This document shows, piece after piece, positions 35,245 to 41,236 of a stretch of DNA of 41,236 nucleotides. Positions within the stretch are counted from its first letter, which is position 1. Each line of letters starts with the position of its first letter. The notes under the pieces were generated by a model, which saw nothing but the letters and a program-made list of their open reading frames with translations, made no database searches and was not told where the DNA came from. The stretch is from the NCBI GenBank assembly GCA_945864585.1, contig CAMBCF010000036.1, positions 1 to 41,236 of the forward strand. The letters run 5' to 3'. Both the position numbers and the translations under genes were made by a program. Source of the stretch: Bordetella parapertussis. Lineage in GTDB: Bacteria > Pseudomonadota > Gammaproteobacteria > Burkholderiales > SG8-41.

Positions 35245-36702
35245 ATGCAATACATTCAACCTCTGTGGCCCGCGTATCCCGAGATTTTTCTGCTGGCGAT
35301 GGCGTGCGTGATTCTGATTACCGATTTGTTCGTAGCCGACCACAAGCGCGGGATCACCTATTTCCTTACGCAAGTTGCCCTGGCGGGTTGCGCGCTGATT
35401 ACCTGGCTCACCTGGTCCAGCGCCAGCGGCGAACCGGTGCATACCTTCAGTGGCATGTTTGTCGGCGATTTGATGGGCAATGTGCTGAAGCTGATCACCT
35501 ATTTTGGCGTGATGGCGATCCTCGTGTATGCGCGCGATTACATTCAGGTGCGCGGCATGTTTCGCGGCGAATTTTTTACGCTGACGCTGTTCGCCACGCT
35601 GGGCCTGATGATCATGATTTCGGCCAACAGCCTGCTGACGCTGTATCTGGGGCTGGAATTGCTGAGTCTTTCCCTCTACGCGATGGTCGCATTGCAGCGT
35701 GATTCCGCGGTGGCCACTGAAGCCGCGATGAAATATTTCGTGCTGGGTGCGCTCGCTTCCGGCATGCTGTTGTACGGCATGTCGATGATTTACGGCGCGA
35801 CCGGCACGCTTGAGATCACCCGTATTGCCACGGTCATTGCCGACGACGGCGCGAAAAACGTGGTGCTGGTTTTCGGGCTGGTGTTCCTTGCCGCGGGCAT
35901 CGGCTTTAAGTTAGGGGCGGCGCCGTTTCACATGTGGCTGCCGGACGTGTACCACGGCGCGCCGACTGCGGTAACACTGTTCATCGGTTCGGTGCCCAAA
36001 CTGGCTGCCTTTGCGTTTGTGGTGCGCCTGCTGGTGCAAGGGCTGGGCGTCGAGGAAATTCAGGCGCACTGGCAGCAGATGCTGGCGGTGATGGCGGTGC
36101 TGTCGCTGATCATCGGCAATATCACCGCCATCGCGCAAACCAATTTGAAGCGCATGCTGGCGTATTCAACGATTTCCCACATGGGTTTTTTGCTGATCGG
36201 CATCTTGGCAGGCGGGCTTAACGGCTACGCCTCGGGCATGTTCTACGTGGTGGTTTACGTGCTCATGAGCCTCGGCGCCTTCGGCATGATTCTGCTCTTG
36301 TCGCGAGAGGGATTCGAGGCTGAAAATCTTAATGATTTCAAAGGCTTGAATCAACGTAATTCGTGGTACGCGTTGTTGATGCTGTTGCTGATGTTCTCGA
36401 TGGCGGGGGTGCCGCCGACGGTGGGGTTTTACGCGAAATTCGCGGTGCTGCAGGCGATTGTGGATGCGGGGCACCTGTGGCTGGCGGTGATCGCGGTGGT
36501 GTTCTCGCTGATCGGCGCGTACTACTATTTGCGCATCGTCAAGCTGATGTATTTCGATGCGCCGGAGGATAACGCGCCGATCACCCCGCGCGCCGATGCG
36601 CAGGTGCTGCTGTCGGTGAATGGTCTCGCGGTGCTGGCGTTTGGTATTTTCCCGCAGCCGCTGATGGCGCTGTGCGCCAGTTCGATACTGGCTTCGCTGT
36701 AA
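35245..36702 (+). CDS. nuoN: NADH-quinone oxidoreductase subunit N
   Basis: 485 residues, the third antiporter-like subunit. [21 protein letters not shown] carries the Glu, [24 protein letters not shown] the Lys near 220, and [19 protein letters not shown] the next motif. It ends the nuo operon. In many betaproteobacteria a small DUF2818 gene follows nuoN; here the next gene is a convergent GGDEF-EAL gene only 17 bases away, suggesting a synteny break at this point. Confidence 0.96.
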   Translation: MQYIQPLWPAYPEIFLLAMACVILITDLFVADHKRGITYFLTQVALAGCALITWLTWSSASGEPVHTFSGMFVGDLMGNVLKLITYFGVMAILVYARDYIQVRGMFRGEFFTLTLFATLGLMIMISANSLLTLYLGLELLSLSLYAMVALQRDSAVATEAAMKYFVLGALASGMLLYGMSMIYGATGTLEITRIATVIADDGAKNVVLVFGLVFLAAGIGFKLGAAPFHMWLPDVYHGAPTAVTLFIGSVPKLAAFAFVVRLLVQGLGVEEIQAHWQQMLAVMAVLSLIIGNITAIAQTNLKRMLAYSTISHMGFLLIGILAGGLNGYASGMFYVVVYVLMSLGAFGMILLLSREGFEAENLNDFKGLNQRNSWYALLMLLLMFSMAGVPPTVGFYAKFAVLQAIVDAGHLWLAVIAVVFSLIGAYYYLRIVKLMYFDAPEDNAPITPRADAQVLLSVNGLAVLAFGIFPQPLMALCASSILASL

Positions 36703-36719
36703 AACAGAAATTCGTCGGT

Positions 36720-38021
36720 TTACGCCGTGCCTGCAGCAACCGCCAGCGGCTGCGCCAGCGAAAAATCCTTGAGTATGCTGGGTTTCTGGAACAGGTAACC
36801 TTGACCATACTGTATGCCCATCGTCTTCAACAGATCCAGTACATCGGCATTCTCCACCCATTCGGCGATGACCTGTTTTTTCAGTCCCTGCGCAACGTCG
36901 TTCAGCGCTTTCACGAAAAGACGGCTGCCGTTACTAGTGACGAGATCCTGGACAAAGCTGCCATCGATCTTAAGGAAATTGGCGTCGAATTGCTTAAGGT
37001 AATAGAATGAGCTGAAGCCCGAGCCAAAATCATCCAGCGCAATGCGGCAGCCGATCTCCTTCAGGCGGCGGATAAATTTCAGCGTGACATCGATTTCCGA
37101 CAACGCGGCCGTTTCCGTGATCTCGAACACCAGCTGGTTGGGCTTCACGCCGCTGTCCACCAACAGCGCGATAAAATGGCTCGTCCACTCCTGATTGGAC
37201 AAGGAGACGCCCGACAGATTAACGAAATAACGCACCTTGGTGCCGGCGAGTTCATTCCGGGTAATATGTGCTAGCACTTTTTCGATCACCCGCATGTCGC
37301 TTTCCTGGATGATGCCCACCGTCTCGGCGATGCCCATGAAATTTCCCGGCAGGATATAAGCGCCATTGTCATCGCGGATGCGCAACAGTATTTCGTGATG
37401 CGTGGTTTGCATATCGCTTAACCGTACCACGGGCTGGGCAAGCAGCACAAACTGGTCTTTGTCGAGCGCCTCGCGCAGCCTGCGCGCCCATTGAATACGC
37501 TTGTGTGTGTTGCGTAAGGCACCTGCCTCCTGGTCGAACAGCGCGTAGCGGTTGCGCCCGAGCTCCTTGGCCTGGTACATCGAGATATCGACGTTCGAGA
37601 GCAGTGTGCGCAGGGTGTCGCCGTGGAAGGGATAGATGCCGATGCCGATCGAAGCCGAGATGTTGGCGACAATACTTCCTTCCGTCACCTGCAGCCGGTA
37701 ATTGCGAATCGCGGCCAGCGCCCGCTCGGCCATGTTCACGACTTCCTGGCGCAGCGTGTTCGGCAGGTGAATAGCGAATTCATCGCCGCCGATACGGTAC
37801 AACTCACTGTTTTCGCGCTGCACCACTTCGCGCAGAACGCGGCCTATGCCGATCACGATCTGGTCGCCTGCATGGTGCCCGAAATTGTCGTTGACGTACT
37901 TGAAGTGATCGATATCGATGAACAGCAGTGCGCCGGGGGTTCCGGATTCCAGGCCGCTTTCCAGGCTGCGCTGCAGTGCATGCCGGTTGGACAGGTCAGT
38001 GAGCGTGTCGTGCAGCGCCAT
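36720..38021 (-). CDS. GGDEF-EAL protein, probably truncated from a PAS-GGDEF-EAL regulator
   Basis: 433 residues. The cyclase domain is intact at its core: HDTLTDLSNRHAL, FIDIDHFKYVNDNFGH, and RIGGDEFAI with GGDEF at 78-82. The inhibitory RxxD site upstream is absent (RENS). The phosphodiesterase domain has EIL in place of EAL at 210-212, and NLSG (268-271), Glu300/Glu303, DDFGSG (330-335), Lys351, and Gln407 in GQGYLF. So both c-di-GMP synthesis and hydrolysis are possible. The frame upstream of ATG 38021 continues into PAS sequence but is cut by TAG at 38043-38045. The protein therefore lacks its sensor unless the amber codon is read through. Downstream of an rpfF-like gene on the same strand. 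Confidence 0.85.
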   Translation of the reverse strand: MALHDTLTDLSNRHALQRSLESGLESGTPGALLFIDIDHFKYVNDNFGHHAGDQIVIGIGRVLREVVQRENSELYRIGGDEFAIHLPNTLRQEVVNMAERALAAIRNYRLQVTEGSIVANISASIGIGIYPFHGDTLRTLLSNVDISMYQAKELGRNRYALFDQEAGALRNTHKRIQWARRLREALDKDQFVLLAQPVVRLSDMQTTHHEILLRIRDDNGAYILPGNFMGIAETVGIIQESDMRVIEKVLAHITRNELAGTKVRYFVNLSGVSLSNQEWTSHFIALLVDSGVKPNQLVFEITETAALSEIDVTLKFIRRLKEIGCRIALDDFGSGFSSFYYLKQFDANFLKIDGSFVQDLVTSNGSRLFVKALNDVAQGLKKQVIAEWVENADVLDLLKTMGIQYGQGYLFQKPSILKDFSLAQPLAVAAGTA

Positions 38022-38042
38022 ATACTCTATGCGCAGCAGGGC

Positions 38043-38267
38043 CTAATGCTGGTCCGTAATGTCACGCGCGGTGCCGCGGATGGCACGCACCTCTTCCGAC
38101 TCATTGAGGATGACTCGCGCGTTGATGCCTACCCAGCGGTCCTCGCCGGTTTTTGAACGCAGGTGCGTAACGTAATTCTTGACCTCACCATGGCGCTTGA
38201 GCAAAGACAGGAAGCGCCGGTTAGCGACATGGACGGAATCGGAACGCCGAGCAATACGGCGGTTTGT
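38043..38267 (-). pseudogene. PAS-domain remnant of the GGDEF-EAL gene
   Basis: In the same minus-strand frame as the GGDEF-EAL gene, 74 codons between an in-frame TAA (38268-38270) and TAG (38043-38045) read as the second half of a PAS domain with its PAC motif: DSVHVANRRFLSLLKRHGEV, RSKTGEDRWVGINARVI, AIRGTARDITDQH. The frame would continue as ALLRIEY-MALHDTLTDL, exactly the usual PAC-to-GGDEF linker. The N-terminal half of the PAS domain is missing or in another frame: an ATG at 38296 opens a short frame beginning MMAGHNYSVKQTAVLLGVP. This is direct evidence of gene decay. Confidence 0.8.
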
Positions 38268-38309
38268 TTAACACTGTAGTTGTGGCCAGCCATCATGATC
38301 TCCCGGAAA

Positions 38310-38329
38310 CCTCCGCCACTTGGCGGGGG
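38310..38329 (-). terminator. Hairpin after the rpfF-like gene
   Basis: CCTCCGCCA (38310-38318) and TGGCGGGGG (38321-38329) form nine pairs, one of them T-G, with a two-base centre. It lies just past the stop of the rpfF-like gene on the minus strand. Only three T residues follow in that direction, so terminator strength is doubtful. Confidence 0.35.
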
Positions 38330-38339
38330 AGAGCAAAAC

Positions 38340-39311
38340 TTATCTTGTGATCCATGTTGCGTGAAAAAGCATTAAAAATAAATGTACTTGTACTGAATCT
38401 CCCAGTCCGTTCTGGCGCGATACCAGACGCTGCATGAGTTTCAGGTCACGCAGAGTCAAGCGCAACGCGGCATCCACCCAGATTTGCACGACGTCCAGCA
38501 GTTCCTCGAAGGTAATGCCATGCACGCGCCGGCGCACCGCGGCGAGGGCGCTAAGGCCGTTGCGGTTGCGACCGCGCTGCCGGATCAGTGCGTTAACCGC
38601 TTGTTCTCCCGCGCCATCGTCCGCCACCACATCAATCACGCCGGCGGCCAACATGTCTTGCGCGCTGAATATTTTTCCGCTGGCAATCAGATCTTCGGCC
38701 GCCTTGCGTCCGATCTTGCGGTCAAGGAAGCTGTAGGCGCCCATTCCCGGGAACAGGTTGAAGTGGATTTCCGGAAAACCGAAACGCGCACATCTTTCGG
38801 CAACAATAACGTCACCGGACAAGGCGGCTTCGAAACCGCCGCCGAGACATTCGCCCTGCACCAGAGAAATGGTTGTCACGGGCAACTCGTGCCCGATGTA
38901 ATTGCGGTACAGCACGTCTATGCAGGCGCGGCCGTAACGCAGCAGGCCTTGCCGGTCCTGCGTGGCGATCAATTGTTTGAACAGGTCGAGATCGCCGCCC
39001 AGATTAAACACGCCGGGCATCGCCGAAGCGAGTATCACATAGTCAACCGCGATGGGGGCTGCCTCACCGTTGCATTGAAGCGCGCCGCCAGACCCCGCAA
39101 CAAAGCTGCAGTAGCCGCGGATATCGGCCAGCAGCCGTGGATTAAAACAGGGACGCGGGCCGGCACACCAACGCGACCACAGTGCGCGCGTTTGTTTATC
39201 AAAGCGGACACTGAGTTGCGATGAAAACTCATATTCAATTTCGCTTTCCCGCATGTCAATCAAGGGTTGTTGATGTGCTTCACGAACGGCTGCTGGTACG
39301 TGCATATCCAT
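38340..39311 (-). CDS. rpfF: RpfF-like DSF synthase (crotonase family)
   Basis: 323 residues from ATG 39311, preceded by GGGGAGAAG at ideal spacing. RpfF enzymes make diffusible cis-2-unsaturated fatty acid signals (DSF/BDSF) from acyl-ACP. Diagnostic blocks are AGPRPCFNPRLLADI, ASAMPGVFNLGGDLDLF (96-111), SLVQGECLGGGFEAALS (149-165) and FGFPEIHFNLFPGMGAYSF (177-195). The two catalytic glutamates of the family map to Glu161 and Glu181, the same 20-residue spacing as Glu141/Glu161 in the Xanthomonas enzyme. The C-terminus is somewhat longer than usual. A start at 39374 would add 21 residues with no ribosome site. It precedes the GGDEF-EAL gene on the same strand, as rpfF and rpfR are neighbours in Burkholderia-type systems. 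Confidence 0.88.
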   Translation of the reverse strand: MDMHVPAAVREAHQQPLIDMRESEIEYEFSSQLSVRFDKQTRALWSRWCAGPRPCFNPRLLADIRGYCSFVAGSGGALQCNGEAAPIAVDYVILASAMPGVFNLGGDLDLFKQLIATQDRQGLLRYGRACIDVLYRNYIGHELPVTTISLVQGECLGGGFEAALSGDVIVAERCARFGFPEIHFNLFPGMGAYSFLDRKIGRKAAEDLIASGKIFSAQDMLAAGVIDVVADDGAGEQAVNALIRQRGRNRNGLSALAAVRRRVHGITFEELLDVVQIWVDAALRLTLRDLKLMQRLVSRQNGLGDSVQVHLFLMLFHATWITR

Positions 39312-39625
39312 TGCGCTTCTCCCCGACAAAAGTGGTTGGTTGGCAAAGCCGTGCCCCCGGTTGTGCAGTGGCACAGCGTCATTTAACGGAGAGATTTCTG
39401 AAAAATCAAATCTATCACTTCGATAGTTTTTGAATATTTTCTTTTAAAACAATAGGTTACAATACAGGCTTGATGGAGCAGTTAAAATAAAATTTAAATT
39501 CGGGATAAATATCAATCCGCCATCGCTGCAACAGGTCGTGCCTGCGGCTCGCTTGCCCTGTTGCCGGGGGTTAACTTTTAAGACGCCGCCACGCGGCGTG
39601 AATAATCAACGGAGATAGTTTATTT
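39312..39625. other. AT-rich spacer between divergent rpfF and the aas-like gene
   Basis: This 314-base gap has no gene. 39400-39520 is much more AT-rich than the rest of the window. CAACAGG (39529-39535) pairs with CCTGTTG (39557-39563). A second hairpin, ACGCCGC-CAC-GCGGCGT, is at 39583-39599. TACAAT (39458-39463) resembles a -10 box, but no -35 box is correctly spaced. The AT-rich block could hold the divergent promoters or be acquired DNA. Confidence 0.5.
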
Positions 39626-40594
39626 ATGCTGGTGTGCTACATGTGCGTGTGGATACGCGGGATGCTGCGCATGCTGTTTCGTGTGCGTGTCACGGGAGAT
39701 GTGGCGTCGCTCGCGTGCGGGCCCGCGCTGGTGGTTGCGCATTGCGAATCCGCGCTCGACGGCGTACTGCTGGGCCTGTTTTTACCGGGTAAACCCCTGG
39801 TGGTGACGACACCGGAAATGCACGCGCAGCCTATCCCGCGTTTTCTGCTGCGCTGGGTGCACTGTCTGACGATCGATCCTGCGCGTCCCATGGCGATCAA
39901 GGATGTGGTGCATCACGTGCGTGATGGCGGTGTCGCGGTGATATTTCCGCAGGGCCGTGTGACCACCACCGGCAGTGTGATGAAAACCTATGATGCGGCG
40001 GCGATGATTGCCACGCGCTGCGGCAACGCGGTGGTGCCGGTGCATGTTGCCGGAACCTTGTACTCACGTTACGCGAGCACATCGGGCAACTGGCCCAAGC
40101 GGCTTTTCCCCAAGGCAACGATAGCCGTGCATGCGCCGCTAAGCGTAATGCAGCCGACGCAGCCTGACCGCAGGTATGCGCTGTGGTTTCCGCGAGCCGC
40201 TGTTCCCGCAGTCGATCCGCGGCAGTCCGCAGTGGTGGTGTATACCTCGGGGTCGGAGGGTCTGCCCAAGGCTGTAGTGCTGTCGCATGCAGCGATTCTT
40301 GCCAATATGACGCAAGTGCGCGCGGTCATCGACTTCGGTCCGGATGACAAGTATTTCAGCGCGCTGCCCCTGTATCACACGTTCGGACTGGTGGGCTGTG
40401 CCTTAATGCCCCTGATGACCGGCACCAGGCTGTTTCTTTATGTATCGCCGCTGCGCTACCGCGCCATTCCGGAACTGGTGTACCTCAGCGGCGCCACTTA
40501 CCTGTTCGGCACCAGCACTTTCCTCGGCCATTATGCAGTCTTGTATGGTTTTAACTACGTTAGAAACGTTGGGCATGGCGTATTGGGCGGTTAA
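39626..40594 (+). pseudogene. Aas-like acyltransferase / acyl-ACP synthetase, internally deleted and truncated
   Basis: 322 residues remain of a fusion that is about 720 in E. coli Aas. Residues 1-175 match the PlsC part: LDGVLLGLFLPGKPLVV, IDPARPMAIKDVVHHVRDGG and VTTTGSVMKTYDAAAMIA. The acyltransferase motif NHxxxxD reads HCESALD, so the catalytic His is replaced by Cys40, and FPEGR reads FPQGR (108-111 region). At about 190-200 the sequence jumps straight to the AMP-binding core VVVYTSGSEGLPKAVVLSH (203-221), losing the first part of that domain. It ends soon after LFGTSTFLGHYAVLYGFNYVRNV, losing the rest. It is divergent from rpfF and overlaps the hsdR remnant by 4 bases. Confidence 0.75.
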
Positions 40595-41052
40595 GCGGCT
40601 TTCTGGTAAAGCTGGGTTTCGAGTTCCTGAACAGCGGCGAGATATTTGTCCCGTCCGCCAAAGAGATTAACGATTTCTATTGGCGTGCCGAACTTTGTCA
40701 GCGGATCGACTTTGAGTATCTCCATCGATTCGACACTGCGGATGCCGCCATCAGCGAATTTGTCCAGCAGAGCATCGAGCACAGCGCGCGTTTTGTCGCC
40801 GTATTGGGCAAACACATGGCGCTTGCGCACTTTTTCGACGCGCTCGCGGCGCGTGAACGGCGGCTGATCGAAGGCGACGTGGCACACCAGATCAAAAGCG
40901 TCGTAGTCGCGGCCTACCTGTTCGGCGAGTTCATCGAGGAACACGCCCTGATTGGCGAGCGCGTCGACAATAGCCGCTTTGCGCTCGGCGTCGTTCCACG
41001 CGTTGAGGAAGGCATCGAGCGAGGCATAGGCTTTAAGCACCAGCCCTTTCAA
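40591..41052 (-). pseudogene. Type I restriction enzyme HsdR, C-terminal remnant
   Basis: About 153 residues match the C-terminal domain of EcoEI-type restriction subunits: LKAYASLDAFLNAWNDAERK, GRDYDAFDLVCHVAFDQPP, TRRERVEKVRKRHVFAQYG, RAVLDALLDKFADGG and FGTPIEIVNLFGGRDKYLAAVQELE. Full HsdR proteins are several times longer, with helicase and nuclease domains. Upstream on the minus strand the frame soon meets a TAA, and the homology stops before a transposase start at 41193. This is a 3' gene stub, probably cut by the insertion sequence. The TTG at 41052 is not a real start. Confidence 0.8.
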
Positions 41053-41192
41053 GGTGGCCGTCGGATGCTGCGGAACAGATTTGTTTTCGCCAATAAAATG
41101 AATGGATTGAACAGCTTATCGCAGGTATTGCTGTACATTTGGGCAAGTGCGAGGCAGACTCTTAGCGTTGAACACAACGTGGAGAGATTATC

Positions 41193-41236
41193 ATGGCACT
41201 GGATGCGGTCGTTGCGCGTTTCATCAAACACAGCCC
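41193..41236 (+). mobile_element. Start of an IS4-type transposase gene, partial
   Basis: ATG 41193 follows GGAGAG and opens a frame reading MALDAVVARFIKHS to the window edge. This N-terminus resembles IS4-family transposases with the MALDAVVERF-type beginning. Only 14 residues are visible, so the family is tentative. The left end of the element should lie between about 41053 and 41190, where the hsdR homology ends; I could not identify its terminal inverted repeat. Confidence 0.55.

Noticed and set aside
38043-38045. Amber codon as a recoded sense codon (suppression)
   Set aside because: The PAS part upstream is also truncated by TAA at 38268 and lacks its first half, so loss of function is more likely than recoding. 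No other gene here has an internal amber codon.

Overview
The window is a continuous stretch of a proteobacterial chromosome, most likely a betaproteobacterium. Two things point there. The first is the gene order hrcA / nadK-recN / fur / bamE-dapB-carA-carB-greA / yhbY / rlmE-ftsH-folP-glmM-tpiA-secG-tRNA-Leu-nuoA to nuoN, with separate nuoC and nuoD. The second is FtsH, whose sequence after the second membrane helix and around the Thr-His-Lys-Asn-Val segment reads like betaproteobacterial FtsH. An early-branching gammaproteobacterium shares much of this order and is not excluded. The DNA is GC-rich with strong G/C third-position bias.

Layout. 1-1461: the 3' end of a molybdopterin hydroxylase gene and a broken LVIVD-type beta-propeller gene. 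1454-3968 (minus strand): hrcA-hemH-small membrane protein. 4280-8620: nadK, recN, fur (minus) and bamE, the last with a very long Pro/Ala tail. 8702-14685: dapB, carAB and greA. 14765-20199: yhbY (minus), rlmE, ftsH, folP, glmM. 20368-21761: tpiA, secG and a tRNA-Leu(GAG). 21832-36702: the complete 14-gene complex I operon, nuoA to nuoN. 36720-41236: an accessory, decaying segment with a GGDEF-EAL gene cut off from its PAS domain by an in-frame amber codon, an intact rpfF-like DSF synthase, a doubly deleted aas-like gene, an hsdR 3' remnant, and the start of an IS4-type transposase.

Working together, the housekeeping part covers NADH oxidation (complex I), arginine/pyrimidine precursor supply (carAB), lysine/peptidoglycan precursors (dapB, glmM), folate (folP), haem (hemH), NADP (nadK), outer-membrane assembly (bamE), secretion (secG), membrane proteolysis (ftsH), ribosome maturation (rlmE, yhbY), transcript cleavage (greA), heat-shock and metal regulation (hrcA, fur) and DNA repair (recN).

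The most striking signal is not a gene. At about a dozen gene borders there are short-period tandem repeats, usually as inverted pairs that can fold into long hairpins. Three unrelated unit sequences are used: octamers like GTGAACGR or GTGAAGGA, heptamers like AGGACTG/AGGACTT, and GTTGAGTG-like units. Because the units carry TGA/TAG and their length is not a multiple of three, each array closes all three reading frames. The stop codons of recN, fur, carA, yhbY, ftsH, nuoK, folP and (in a different element) dapB lie in or directly against these repeats. Nine genes that start just after an array arm lack a recognisable Shine-Dalgarno sequence, whereas most other genes here have one. These elements resemble in design the STRR heptamer repeats of cyanobacteria, but I do not recognise them as a described family in this group.
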